From DATECU01 sp035286745 (GTDB taxonomy: Bacteria; Acidobacteriota; Vicinamibacteria; Fen-336), in assembly GCA_035286745.1 (NCBI GenBank), contig DATECU010000092.1:1-31267 (forward strand): a DNA stretch of 31,267 nt, written 5' to 3'. Every line of letters begins with the position of its first letter. The first letter of the stretch is position 1. A model generated the notes under the pieces. That model made no database searches and had not been told where the DNA came from. It saw only the letters and a program-made list of their open reading frames with translations. The position numbers were made by a program, and so were the translations under genes. Below, piece after piece: positions 23,139-31,267 of this stretch.

Positions 23139-25094
23139 CTAGGCCGCCCGCCCGCGGCGGCCGGCTCCCCGGCCGACCAGAAGCGGGACGTCGAAGTCGG
23201 GGCGGGCCCGGTTGGCCAGCACGTAGACCACGACCAGGAGCAGCCCCAGAATGCCCAGCCCCCACGGCCGTTCCACCGCCGAGGAGGCGTCGGTCAAGGG
23301 AAGCACCCGCCCGGTCAGCAAGCCCAGGGTCAAGATGCTGGACCAGGCCAGGACCAGAAGGGTGCCCACGATGGTCTTGCGGGCGTAGAGATGACCGGTC
23401 CCGGGAAGCAGCAGCGACAGTCCCCGGAAGATCCACTCGCGTTTGGCGTCCTCCTTCTGGACCTCGAGCAGCTTCTGGTTGCGGGCGGGGCCGGAGACCC
23501 CGTCCCGGACCACGAACAGGTGATGGCACTGAGTGCACAGGCCGGCGGCGGAAACCCCCAGGTGACAACGCTTGCAGAACGGGGTCCCGCATTTCACGCA
23601 GGCGGTGGTGAACATGCGCTGGCCGCGCCACCAGCGCAGCACCACCACCAGCACCACGGCCAGCGGCAGGAAGAAGACCAGAGGGTTGAGCAAGGAGGCC
23701 GGGCTGAAGGGGCTTGAGGCCGGGGCCTTGGCACCCGCCACGTTCTTGCGGGCCACCCCCAGGCGGGTGCCCTCGAACTTGCTCCACAGCTCCTCGGGAC
23801 TCAGGATCAAGTCGACGACCGCGTAATCCCCCTTGTCGTACTTCCAGACGCTCTCGTAAGACCTCACCATCCCGCCCGCCAGGCGGTCGGCCTGCGATCG
23901 GGCTTCTTGCGCCGGCTGGTACTCGAACTTCTGCAGGTGCGCCAGCTGCATGTTGTAGAAGAGGGTGGCCAGCACCTCGGTCGCCGGCGACACCTCGATT
24001 CCCTGCTTGTATCGGGCGATCGCCGCCTGGAACTCGCCGGAGGCGAAGGCCAGGTTGCCCAGGTTGTTGAGCGCTACCGCATCGCCCGCGTTCTTGGCGA
24101 GCAGGCCCTGATACATGGCCGTGGCGTCGTCGTAGCGGCCGGCCTTCTTGTACTGCGCCGCCAGCAGCAGAACCAGATCGCGATCGTCGCCCATCTCCTT
24201 GACGGCGGTCTCCAGCGTCCGCAGGGCGCCAGGGTCCGAGGCCCCCTCGACCGAGATGAGCCCGGCCCGAAACAGGGGATTCTCGAAGGCGTGAAGCCGC
24301 CTCTCCAGGCCGTTCAAGGCCGGGCCGGTTCCCAGGCAGAAGACGACCGGTAGCAGCAACACCACCCGTTCGGTGGTGGCCAGGTACGGGAGCAGGATGG
24401 CGAGCCAGAAGAAGGGTAGCCAGCCCCACCCCTGGAACAGCAGGACCGGAAGGAACAAGGCGAAAGCGAACACCACCCGGGCCCCCGGACGCCCGTAGAC
24501 CGGACCGAGCGCCTCCTCGATGTCGTGCAAGAAGAGACCACCGTGGCGGACCAGCAGGGCACCGGCGAGGATGAAGCAGCTGGTGAAGAGCGCCACCAGA
24601 GCCACCGGGACCAGGAACGCCGCCAGGTGCTGGCGCCCTTGCAGCGTCGAGACCTGGGCCATCAGGCCGCCGATCGCGCTCTTGAATGCCGGCAGGAAGC
24701 CTAGCGGTCCCCGACGCAACTGGGCCAGCCCCATGGCGAAGTGGGCGTCCGGCAGCGACGGGTCGAAGGTCAGGGCATTCCTGAAGGCTTCCTCTGCCCG
24801 GTCGGTCTCGCCCTTGCCCAGGCTCGCCAGCCCTTCTCCGACGACCGCCAGGGTCAGCGGCTCCAGACTCGGGATGTTCCTCTCCACCCTCAGCTGCCGG
24901 ACCTGTCGTAAGGCGGCCTGTGCCCCCTCGGCGTCACCTCGATCGGCAGCCTTCTTGTAGACCGCGTAGAGCACGTCAAAGCTGTTGGCGACCTGAGGGC
25001 GGGTCCCTCGCACGTCGATGACCTTGGTTCCCTGCGCCCATGCCCCGGGCACACCCAGGCCAGCGATGGCCAGCGCGCTGAGCCAGCGCCTCAC
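23139..25094 (-). CDS. TPR repeat membrane protein with six-cysteine zinc-finger-like segment
   Basis: A 651-residue protein I cannot assign to a named family. It begins with a signal peptide (1-20, cleavage after AWA). TPR-like helices (about 85-125) are followed by four or so membrane segments (about 157-260), a second TPR block (about 290-400, with ALNNLGNLAFASGEFQAAIARYKQGI), and another membrane segment (about 471-487). Then come six cysteines in three pairs, C499/C502, C507/C510 and C520/C523, suggesting one or two bound zinc ions, probably in the cytoplasm. Two more membrane segments (about 575-595 and 612-627) follow. GTG at 25094 overlaps the DUF1844 gene stop by four bases. With its neighbour DUF4388 protein it may form a membrane complex; that is inference. 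Confidence 0.75.
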   Translation of the reverse strand: MRRWLSALAIAGLGVPGAWAQGTKVIDVRGTRPQVANSFDVLYAVYKKAADRGDAEGAQAALRQVRQLRVERNIPSLEPLTLAVVGEGLASLGKGETDRAEEAFRNALTFDPSLPDAHFAMGLAQLRRGPLGFLPAFKSAIGGLMAQVSTLQGRQHLAAFLVPVALVALFTSCFILAGALLVRHGGLFLHDIEEALGPVYGRPGARVVFAFALFLPVLLFQGWGWLPFFWLAILLPYLATTERVVLLLPVVFCLGTGPALNGLERRLHAFENPLFRAGLISVEGASDPGALRTLETAVKEMGDDRDLVLLLAAQYKKAGRYDDATAMYQGLLAKNAGDAVALNNLGNLAFASGEFQAAIARYKQGIEVSPATEVLATLFYNMQLAHLQKFEYQPAQEARSQADRLAGGMVRSYESVWKYDKGDYAVVDLILSPEELWSKFEGTRLGVARKNVAGAKAPASSPFSPASLLNPLVFFLPLAVVLVVVLRWWRGQRMFTTACVKCGTPFCKRCHLGVSAAGLCTQCHHLFVVRDGVSGPARNQKLLEVQKEDAKREWIFRGLSLLLPGTGHLYARKTIVGTLLVLAWSSILTLGLLTGRVLPLTDASSAVERPWGLGILGLLLVVVYVLANRARPDFDVPLLVGRGAGRRGRAA

Positions 25095-25486
25095 GCCCCA
25101 GAACTCCGGCGCAGCGCTACAAAACCCATGCGCAGCTCGAACAGCAGGCGCTCGATCAGCCGGTCTTCCTCGGGAGTGCGCCGCCCGGCGGTCTTGTCCT
25201 CCAGAACCTCGATCAGGTGGATGAAGGCCTGGGCTCCGACCAGCTCCGGGGGCTGGTTGGCAAGGAAGGATGCCGCCTGGGCGGCCAGCGAGACCACCAG
25301 GCCGCTAAAGTCGGCGGGGTATTCGTGAGGCGCTGCCGATGGCTGTTCGGGCCTTCTCGGCTCCTCGGATGGCGTCGCCAGCGGCTCGGGGGCCGGCTGG
25401 GCGGCCGCAGCCTCGTCCCGCGCCTCCCCGGTGGCGTTGAAGTGGCGGCGGTCCTTGACGGTGAAGGCCTTCGTGTCCTCGGTCAT
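25091..25486 (-). CDS. DUF1844 family protein
   Basis: A 131-residue protein. The first 55 or so residues are low-complexity, rich in Ala, Pro and Glu. The rest matches DUF1844: DFSGLVVSLAAQAASFL, followed by AQAFIHLIEVLEDKTAGRRTPEEDRLIERLLFELRM. The family is small, helical and of unknown function, found in Deltaproteobacteria, Acidobacteriota and Planctomycetes. It is the first gene of the nine-gene minus-strand run, has a promoter candidate upstream, and its stop overlaps the TPR gene start (GTGA). Confidence 0.85.
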   Translation of the reverse strand: MTEDTKAFTVKDRRHFNATGEARDEAAAAQPAPEPLATPSEEPRRPEQPSAAPHEYPADFSGLVVSLAAQAASFLANQPPELVGAQAFIHLIEVLEDKTAGRRTPEEDRLIERLLFELRMGFVALRRSSGA

Positions 25487-25588
25487 AGCCGCGGCCGCCG
25501 GGGGCTCTTGCGAAGGTCCCGGGCGCCGTCGGCAGAGTTCCGGACCGGCGAGAGCACCTTCGTTTCTGCGTTCACCGGCGGGCGATGG

Positions 25589-25616
25589 ATCTTAGCATAG
25601 GCCAACCCCTCTGCAA
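25589..25616 (-). promoter_or_regulatory. Promoter candidate of the nine-gene run
   Basis: On the minus strand TTGCAG (25611-25616), a 16-base spacer and TAAGAT (25589-25594) in the 150-base gap after comEC. Initiation near 25582 leaves a leader of about 95 bases to the DUF1844 gene. Confidence 0.5.
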
Positions 25617-25636
25617 GAGCCTCTCGCGCAGGACCT

Positions 25637-27997
25637 TCAGCGGATTCGTTCGATCCCGTCCCGCGCCGTCCGCACCCACACCTCCCGGCCGTTTGTCGAC
25701 ACCGTGACTGCCCCATCCCGGTCGGTTCGCAGCACCCAGGCTCCGGTCGCCTGGTAGCGCGCCACCACCTCCCGATGGGGGTGTCCGAAGTGGTTCCGAA
25801 ACCCTGCGGAAACGATGGCGACTCGCGGCCTGACGCCGGCCACCCAGCCCGGGCTGCTGCTGGATCGGCTGCCGTGGTGAGGGACCTTGAGGACGTCGAC
25901 CGGACCGTCGGAGACGAGCAGTTGCTCCGCCTTGGCCTCCACGTCGCCGGCCAGCAGCAGCGACACCCCACCCCAACGCATGACCAGAACCAGCGAGTCG
26001 TCGTTGCGCGTGGTCCAGGGCGGTCGGCCCTTGGGCCTCGGCGCCATGACCTCGATCTCTACTCCGTCCCACAGCCGGCGCATGCCGCGGACCACCGAAA
26101 CCCGATGGGCCGGAGTCCGCCGAAAGGCCTGCTCCAGCATCTCCTGGGTACGATCGTGGCGAGGCGCCACGCCCTCCCACACCTCGCCGACCCCAAACGC
26201 CCGAAGCAGGAAGCGTGCCCCGCCCAGGTGATCGGGATGGGCGTGGGTGAGAGCCAGCCCCTCGATGCGGCGATGCCCCTGCGACCAAAGGTAAGGCGCA
26301 ACGATCGACTCCCCGGCGTCGAACCGCCCGTCGTAGGAACCGCCGCTGTCGATCACCCACACTCGGCCCTGGGGCGATCGAACCACCAGGGCATCGCCCT
26401 GCCCGACATCCAGTACCGTAAGGTGGAGGCGGCCATCGCCAGGCTCGGGCGGTCGGCCGAGAATGCCGAGCCCGCCCAGCAGAACCAGCAGCCAGGCCCG
26501 GGGCCGGCGACCCGCCAGCAAGCCCAGGCCCAAAGCAAACAGGCAGCCGGCCCAGAGCGGCGGGCTGGGGAATCGCATGTCGAGCCATGACCATGCCTGC
26601 ACCGGATCGGCGGAGCGCAGCAGGGCGTGAGCGGCCATCCACGCCAGATCCCCCACCAGGGCCGCCGCCGGGGCAAGTCCGCTCGTCAGCAGCAACAGCA
26701 GGCCGAGCGCCAGGACGACCCCGGACAGCGGCACCGCCAGCAGGTTGAGGACGACGGCCGCCGGCGCCAGTCGATGGAAGTGGGCGAGCAGCAGCGGCAG
26801 GAGTGCCGCCTGGGCCGCCACCGAGCCAGCCACCGCCAACTCGGCTCGCAGCGGCAACCGGGGCAGCATCGAGGCCAGAGGGGGCCCCAGCAAGATGAGC
26901 CCCAGGGTAGCCCCGAAGGAGAGCTGGAACGACACCTCGAGTACGCTCGAAGGGCGCTCAACCAGCAGGCACCCCGCGGCCAGACCCAGCAGGTTGCCCA
27001 CGTCGGCATCCAAGTCGATGGCGCGACCTAGCAGGAACACCACCGCCATCACGGTCGCGCGCACCACCGGCACCTCGCCGCCCACGAACGCGGCGTAGAA
27101 GGCCAGGGAGATGGAGGCCGCGACCGCGGTCGCCAGCGGCCCCAGCCCTAGCCAGCGCAGCCCGGCGAGCAGTCCCACCGCCAGCAGCGCCACCTGGGCG
27201 CCGGAGAGGGCAAGCACATGGTAGGTGCCGGCGGCGCGGAACGCGTCCGCCGTATCGACATCGATGCCGTCCCGGTCCCCGAGAACCATGGCGCGAACCA
27301 GCGCTTCCTCCTGTCCCGGCAACACGTGCTTTTTGATCCTGCTTCGCGCCCACTGCCGCGCGCGCGAGGGTCCACTCCGCCAGAAAGGGAGCCGAGCGCG
27401 ACCGAGCACTTGCACCAGCGACGGGCTCTTGCAATAGCCGACGGCGTGGACCCCAGCCAGCCGCGCCTGCACCTGGGCGTCCCGGGACCCTGGATTCAGA
27501 AAGCCCCGGGGCCGCCGGAGCTGCGCCCAGACCCCGACCCGATCCCCTGCCGCCAGGTCGGCACGAGGCGCCTGGCCTCCCACCTCGATCCGCACTCGAC
27601 CCCGCATCGCCTGTTCTCCACCCTCCGCCCGCAGCGATTCCACGCTCAGGACCAGCGACCAGCGACCGGGCTCCTGCGTCGGATCCTGAGTCAGCTCTCC
27701 GGTCAGACGCACCGGACGGCTTGCTTCCGGTTGTCGATCCACCCAGGTGAGAAGTGGGGCCTGCTGGTAGCGCGCTGTCTCCGCGGCGGCGCCGGCGGCG
27801 CCAGCCGCCAGCGCCGCCCCCGCCAGCGCGGCCAGGGCGCCGCGGGCGCTGGACGCTAGAGCCAGGCCGAGGAGGAGCGCCGCCAGCAAGACCAGGAGAC
27901 TCGCAGCAGCCAGGCCCAGCCCCGCCCCAACCCAGGCGCCGAGACCCAGGGGAACGGCCAGCGCCAGAAGCGGGCGTCGCACCCGCCGAGGATACAA
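25637..27997 (-). CDS. comEC: ComEC/Rec2 family DNA uptake channel
   Basis: A 786-residue inner-membrane protein that carries single-stranded DNA into the cytoplasm during natural transformation. The N-terminal membrane and soluble part (DUF4131 type, about 1-200) is followed by the competence membrane domain (AFRAAGTYHVLALSGAQVALL, then EVPVVRATVMAVVFLLGRAIDL). The C-terminal metallo-beta-lactamase domain (from about residue 520) begins LHLTVLDVGQGDALVVRSP and has the metal motif THAHPDHLGG and VPHHGSRSS. It is complete and of normal length. Start is TTG at 27997; an in-frame GTG at 27982 is equally plausible. No other competence genes are in the window, so it alone does not prove competence. 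Confidence 0.94.
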   Translation of the reverse strand: MYPRRVRRPLLALAVPLGLGAWVGAGLGLAAASLLVLLAALLLGLALASSARGALAALAGAALAAGAAGAAAETARYQQAPLLTWVDRQPEASRPVRLTGELTQDPTQEPGRWSLVLSVESLRAEGGEQAMRGRVRIEVGGQAPRADLAAGDRVGVWAQLRRPRGFLNPGSRDAQVQARLAGVHAVGYCKSPSLVQVLGRARLPFWRSGPSRARQWARSRIKKHVLPGQEEALVRAMVLGDRDGIDVDTADAFRAAGTYHVLALSGAQVALLAVGLLAGLRWLGLGPLATAVAASISLAFYAAFVGGEVPVVRATVMAVVFLLGRAIDLDADVGNLLGLAAGCLLVERPSSVLEVSFQLSFGATLGLILLGPPLASMLPRLPLRAELAVAGSVAAQAALLPLLLAHFHRLAPAAVVLNLLAVPLSGVVLALGLLLLLTSGLAPAAALVGDLAWMAAHALLRSADPVQAWSWLDMRFPSPPLWAGCLFALGLGLLAGRRPRAWLLVLLGGLGILGRPPEPGDGRLHLTVLDVGQGDALVVRSPQGRVWVIDSGGSYDGRFDAGESIVAPYLWSQGHRRIEGLALTHAHPDHLGGARFLLRAFGVGEVWEGVAPRHDRTQEMLEQAFRRTPAHRVSVVRGMRRLWDGVEIEVMAPRPKGRPPWTTRNDDSLVLVMRWGGVSLLLAGDVEAKAEQLLVSDGPVDVLKVPHHGSRSSSSPGWVAGVRPRVAIVSAGFRNHFGHPHREVVARYQATGAWVLRTDRDGAVTVSTNGREVWVRTARDGIERIR

Positions 27998-28027
27998 GCC
28001 AGGAGACCGCCCCCGATGGCCGGGCGG

Positions 28028-28046
28028 GACACTCTAGGAAAGTGTC
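28028..28046. other. Inverted repeat GACACT-N7-AGTGTC before comEC
   Basis: A perfect 6+6 base inverted repeat around a seven-base centre, located 30 bases upstream of comEC and touching the stop codon of the methyltransferase gene (28045-28047). It could be an operator for comEC or a small hairpin. No T-tract follows on the minus strand. Confidence 0.35.
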
Positions 28047-29349
28047 ACAACCCGGACCTGGCGGTCAGCCGAACCACCGTCTCCAGGTGGAAGGTATCCG
28101 GGAACAGGTCGAACACATGAACGCTGTCGGGAACCAGCCCGGCCCTCCCGAAGAGCACCAGGTCGCGTCCCAGAGTCGGCGGATCGCAGGACACGTAGAC
28201 CACGGCGGCGGGACCGCGCCTCACGATGGCTTCCACTACCCGGGGGCCGGCCCCAGTGCGGGGAGGGTCGAGCACGATCCGCTCCTCGGTCCGGGCCGGA
28301 ATACGGCGCAGGCTCTCCAGCAGCTCGCCGCGCCTAACCTGCACGTGGCTCAGACCCGCACTTCGGGCGTTGGCCAGAGCATCGGCGGCCGCATGGGCAT
28401 TGCCCTCCACCGCCACCACCGCTTCCGCGTGGGGGGCCTGGGTGAGCGAGAAGAGGCCCACCCCGGCGTACAAGTCCAGGACCGTCCCCCCCGCCGGAAG
28501 CAGCTCGCTCACCGTCCGCGCCAGCTCCTCGACCAAGAAGCCGTTACCCTGGAAGAACGCCCGGGCGTGGACACGGAACCGGTGGCCAAGCACCGTCGAG
28601 TGGACGTACGGCGACCCGTTCAGCGAGACGAAAGGCCCTCGGCTGCACACCGCGCCCAGGCCGCTGAGCCAGGGTACGGAGCGGCCGAGGGAAGCGAAGG
28701 AAGCCGCGCTCGGCGGATCGAGGTCGCCGTCCAGGACGGCCACCACTCCATCCTCCGCCAAACCCTGCGCCAAGTGGATGTGCTGAACCCGGGCCCGGTG
28801 TGGGTGGTCGCGCAGGCCGTCGAGCAGGGCGCGCTGGGTTCTCTGCAGCAGCGGGGTGAGCTGCTCGCAGACCGAGAGATCGACCAGGCGATGGCTTCCG
28901 GGCTGGTGGAGCCCCAGGCCGGTGCCCCCGTCCGGCAGCGGCCCCAGGTGGAGGGTGGCCCGGGTCCGCCACCCGGATTCGGGAGAGGCGTGCAGCTCGA
29001 TGTCACCTTCCCACGGCGCTCCCGCTCGCAACAGCGATTCCCTGAGGATCGCCTGCTTCAACTCGAGCTGGCGGGCGTAGTCGACGTCCTGGTAGGCGCA
29101 GCCGCCGCAGCGCGCGAACAGCGGGCAAGGGGAGCTGCGGCGGGGAGCGGCGGCCAGCACGGCGTCGATGCCGGCCTCGACGAAGCCCCGTCCTGCCTTC
29201 TCGACCCTCACTCTCGCCCGGTCTCCGGGCAGTCCGCGCCGGACCAGGACCACCTGACCTTGATGGCGAGCCAGTCCCAGGCCCCGGTAGATGGCCTTCT
29301 CGACCACTACCTCGCAGGTGTCCCCCCGGTCCAAGCCGTCGTGGTTCAT
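28045..29349 (-). CDS. RlmD/TrmA-family m5U RNA methyltransferase
   Basis: A 434-residue SAM-dependent enzyme that methylates C5 of a uridine in RNA, most likely in 23S rRNA. An N-terminal TRAM domain (about 8-62, VEKAIYRGLGLARHQGQVVLVRRGLPGD) is followed by iron-sulfur ligands Cys75, Cys81, Cys84 (CPLFARCGGC) and Cys161. The SAM site is LDLYAGVGLFSL (291-302), and VLDPPRTGAG is the next conserved motif. The catalytic nucleophile is Cys388 (VSCDPPTLGRDL) and the general base Glu423 (FHLETVVRL). The TRAM domain and cluster favour RlmD/RlmCD over TrmA, but the exact uridine cannot be read from sequence. The ATG overlaps the upstream hypothetical gene by four bases. Confidence 0.93.
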   Translation of the reverse strand: MNHDGLDRGDTCEVVVEKAIYRGLGLARHQGQVVLVRRGLPGDRARVRVEKAGRGFVEAGIDAVLAAAPRRSSPCPLFARCGGCAYQDVDYARQLELKQAILRESLLRAGAPWEGDIELHASPESGWRTRATLHLGPLPDGGTGLGLHQPGSHRLVDLSVCEQLTPLLQRTQRALLDGLRDHPHRARVQHIHLAQGLAEDGVVAVLDGDLDPPSAASFASLGRSVPWLSGLGAVCSRGPFVSLNGSPYVHSTVLGHRFRVHARAFFQGNGFLVEELARTVSELLPAGGTVLDLYAGVGLFSLTQAPHAEAVVAVEGNAHAAADALANARSAGLSHVQVRRGELLESLRRIPARTEERIVLDPPRTGAGPRVVEAIVRRGPAAVVYVSCDPPTLGRDLVLFGRAGLVPDSVHVFDLFPDTFHLETVVRLTARSGL

Positions 29350-30002
29350 GCGCCGACGTGGAAGAAGCTGAGGCGAGGCAGGCGGTGAGCCTCCAGCAAC
29401 CGACGAGCCACCGACTCGGTGCGAATCGAGGCCAGCACCTTCTCGGGCATGCGCGTCCGGTAGGGGGCCAGCACCGCCTCCACCTCCTCTTCGACGGCGC
29501 CGACCGCAGTCGGTCCCAGGTCCTCACGCAGGCGATCGAGGAGCTGCCCCTCTCGCTCTTGGAGCCACGGCTCAAGGGTCATGAGTTCGGCGCCCTCCTG
29601 CCCCTTGGCTCTGAGCGCCGCCGCCAGCTCCACCGCCTCGCGCCGGCTCGCCGGTCCCAGGCCCTGAGCCTTCTCCAGCGCGCACGCGAAGTCGCCGAGC
29701 ACCTGGGCCCGATCCCGGACCGGTTCGCCGCCACCCGCCACCGCCCGACGCCACCTCTGGTGGGCGGCATCCACCTCGGGCGCGCAGTAGGCCAGGCCCT
29801 TTACCTTGCGGCGGCGGCCCCAGGAGTGGGCGTGAGCGTCGAGGGCGTCCCGAATGCCGCGCAAGACGATGCGGAGCGGGATCCCGGCTTCCCGCCACTC
29901 GCGCACCAGCAACCAGTCGGGGTTCGCAAGGAAGAGCGGATCCCCTCGAAGCGATACGAAGACCTCCTCGACCGTCTGGTAGTAGGCGGCTTCTGGATCC
30001 AC
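29346..30002 (-). CDS. Conserved hypothetical protein
   Basis: I cannot name this 218-residue protein. It is soluble, strongly helical and rich in Arg, Ala and Glu. The N-terminal third looks most structured and conserved (YYQTVEEVFVSLRG, FLANPDWLLVREWREAGIPLRIVLRGIRDALDA). The C-terminal part has an amphipathic helix pattern (EPWLQEREGQLLDRLREDLGP). There is no signal peptide or membrane segment. GTG at 30002 lies 22 bases after coaX and the stop overlaps the methyltransferase start (ATGA), so it is translated within the birA-coaX-methyltransferase operon. The coupling suggests a role in RNA or translation, but that is a guess. Confidence 0.75.
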   Translation of the reverse strand: MDPEAAYYQTVEEVFVSLRGDPLFLANPDWLLVREWREAGIPLRIVLRGIRDALDAHAHSWGRRRKVKGLAYCAPEVDAAHQRWRRAVAGGGEPVRDRAQVLGDFACALEKAQGLGPASRREAVELAAALRAKGQEGAELMTLEPWLQEREGQLLDRLREDLGPTAVGAVEEEVEAVLAPYRTRMPEKVLASIRTESVARRLLEAHRLPRLSFFHVGA

Positions 30003-30024
30003 TCTCGTCAGGCCAGAAGGGGCC

Positions 30025-30810
30025 TTACGCCCGATGGGCGGTGCGGTTGCGCTCGAAAATCAGCCGGAGCCCGGTGAGAGTGAGCACGCCGTCCACCGCC
30101 TCGATCGAAGGGATGTCCCCGGCCAGCGTCTCCGCCAGCCCACCGGTCGCCACCACCCGCGCCGGTTCCGCCAGCTCGGCCTTGATGCGCAGGATCAGGC
30201 CCTCGACCATCGCCGCATAACCAAAGTAGAGCCCGGCCTGCATCGAGGCCACGGTCGAGCGGCCGATCACCCGGCCCGGGTTCTTGACGTCCACCCGGGG
30301 CAGGCGTGCCGCTCGCTGGAACAGCGCCTCCGAGCTGATGCCCACGCCAGGGCAGATGACGCCGCCCACGTACTCGCCCTTCTTGCTCACCACGTCGAAG
30401 GTGGTGGCGGTCCCGAAGTCCACCACGATCGCCGGCCCCCCGTAGGCGGCGAAGGCGGCCACCCCGTTCACGATGCGATCCGCCCCCACGTCTCCCGGGG
30501 GTTCGTACAGGATCGGCATGCCGGTGCGAACGCCAGGCTCGATGACCAGCGGCTCCTGCCCCAAGTACTGCCGGCACAGGGCCGCCAGCACCGGGGTCAG
30601 CGGCGGCACCACGCTGGCCAGGCAAACCCCAGCCACGTCAGCGGGGGTCAGCCCGGCCGCCGAAAAGAGGTTGCGCACCAGGATCTCGTACTCGTCTGCG
30701 GTCTGCTCCCGGCGGGTGGTGAGACGCCAGTGGTTCTTGAGCTCCGTCCCCTGATGAAGGCCCAGAACCGTGTTGGTGTTGCCCACGTCGATGGTGAGTA
30801 GTAGAGCCAT
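30025..30810 (-). CDS. coaX: Type III pantothenate kinase
   Basis: A 261-residue ASKHA-fold kinase that phosphorylates pantothenate, the first step of coenzyme A synthesis. The phosphate-binding motif TIDVGNTNT (6-14) with Asp8, the substrate motif GADRIVN (109-115), and VVDFGTATTFD with Asp131 are all present; PGVGIS and ATGGLA follow. Length is typical. Type III enzymes are not feedback-inhibited by CoA and need a monovalent cation. AAGGGA lies a few bases before the ATG at 30810, 29 bases after birA; the birA-coaX pairing is common in bacteria. Confidence 0.97.
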   Translation of the reverse strand: MALLLTIDVGNTNTVLGLHQGTELKNHWRLTTRREQTADEYEILVRNLFSAAGLTPADVAGVCLASVVPPLTPVLAALCRQYLGQEPLVIEPGVRTGMPILYEPPGDVGADRIVNGVAAFAAYGGPAIVVDFGTATTFDVVSKKGEYVGGVICPGVGISSEALFQRAARLPRVDVKNPGRVIGRSTVASMQAGLYFGYAAMVEGLILRIKAELAEPARVVATGGLAETLAGDIPSIEAVDGVLTLTGLRLIFERNRTAHRA

Positions 30811-30839
30811 TGTCGTCCCTTGTCCCTGGGGGTCGTTGC

Positions 30840-31267
30840 CTAGTGACGGGCCAGCCGCAGCTCCCGCGCTTCACCCGCCAGCAGCACGACCCGGGACCCG
30901 TCCTCCCGCTCCACGGTGAGGCCGCCCCGTTCGTCGATGTCGATGGCGATGCCCCGGACCACGTCGCTCCCGGATCGCACCTCGACGGGGTGCCCCCACC
31001 AGGGCACCGAATGCCGCCGCCAGGCCTGGGTCACCTTCCCGGCGTCCTGACCCAGCACATCATACCAAGCACGCAGGCGACCCACGACACAAGCCGCCGC
31101 CTCGACCGGGGACACCAGACGTTCCGACAGCGCCTCCACCGAGACCGCCTCCCGCCGGACCTCCTCCGCCGTTCCTCCCAGCGCCAGCCGGAGGTTCACG
31201 CCCACACCCACGATCGCGGCCTCGATCCCACCCCCCCCGGAGACGCCCTCCACCAGAATCCCCGCCA
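30840..31267 (-). CDS. birA: Biotin-[acetyl-CoA-carboxylase] ligase, C-terminal part (5' end outside window)
   Basis: The open frame continues to the right edge, and only about 141 codons are inside. The visible start reads AGILVEGVSGGGG, then EAAIVGVGVNLRL, which is the GILxEG...VVGIGxN motif of biotin protein ligases; this places the cut in the middle of the catalytic domain. The C-terminal domain follows (GHPVEVRSGSDVVRGIAIDIDERGGLTVEREDG), an SH3-like fold. The enzyme attaches biotin to carboxyl carrier proteins through biotinyl-AMP. Whether an N-terminal DNA-binding domain exists cannot be seen here. Confidence 0.93.
   Translation of the reverse strand, partial: AGILVEGVSGGGGIEAAIVGVGVNLRLALGGTAEEVRREAVSVEALSERLVSPVEAAACVVGRLRAWYDVLGQDAGKVTQAWRRHSVPWWGHPVEVRSGSDVVRGIAIDIDERGGLTVEREDGSRVVLLAGEARELRLARH

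Noticed and set aside
22034..23611. Open frame of 525 codons on the plus strand
   Set aside because: It mirrors the DUF4388 and TPR genes, and its composition (many Gly, Arg, Gln, His) and lack of motifs mark it as a shadow frame.

Overview
The window is about 31 kb of G+C-rich, densely packed bacterial chromosome. Several features point to a diderm (Gram-negative) bacterium: a lipobox lipoprotein, a small secreted beta-barrel candidate, a domain resembling a type II secretion pseudopilin, and a sigma-54 activator. An MglA-type GTPase, DUF4388 (PATAN), DUF1844, ImuC/DnaE2 and ArsA-family ATPases in tandem suit Myxococcota/Deltaproteobacteria, Acidobacteriota or a neighbouring uncultivated lineage. 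I cannot place it more finely. Most of it is chromosomal backbone. I see no insertion sequence, phage, integrase or CRISPR array.

Layout. 1-6080 (minus strand): a GT2 polyprenyl-phosphate sugar synthase, a GT-C membrane glycosyltransferase, a DUF502 membrane protein, then an error-prone DNA polymerase (dnaE2/imuC) that runs off the left edge. 6142-9663 (plus): three consecutive ArsA/Get3-family ATPases and a 68-residue protein, translationally coupled or nearly so. The third ATPase carries an alpha-crystallin-like C-terminus. 9714-12441 (plus): a PAS histidine kinase and its NtrC-type response regulator. 12610-13155 (minus): a JAMM/Mov34 metalloprotease candidate, divergent from a small exported protein (13268-13750). 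13834-14985 (plus): an MglA-like GTPase with a long C-terminal extension, convergent with a lipoprotein gene (15026-16015, minus). 16244-16318: tRNA-Gly(GCC) behind a clear sigma-70 promoter.

16513-25486 (minus): a compact nine-gene run, read as DUF1844 protein, TPR/zinc-finger membrane protein, DUF4388 protein with a GspG-like end, ribF, STAS anti-anti-sigma factor, RsbW-like kinase, SpoIIE-type phosphatase, cysS, yraN. The STAS/kinase/phosphatase trio is a complete partner-switching module with no sigma factor beside it. 25637 to the right edge (minus): birA (cut by the edge), coaX, a conserved hypothetical, a 23S rRNA m5U methyltransferase of the RlmD/TrmA family, and comEC.

The best candidate for an under-described system is the triple ArsA/Get3 operon with its small cysteine-containing protein (6142-9663). 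Also worth attention are the MglA fusion, the stand-alone JAMM protein, the DUF4388-GspG fusion, two intergenic inverted-repeat elements (a 7-bp periodic array beside the tRNA and a CACAGAGG-type element), and several promoters whose -10 box lies so close to the start codon that leaderless transcripts are likely. All calls come from reading the sequence; no database search was run.
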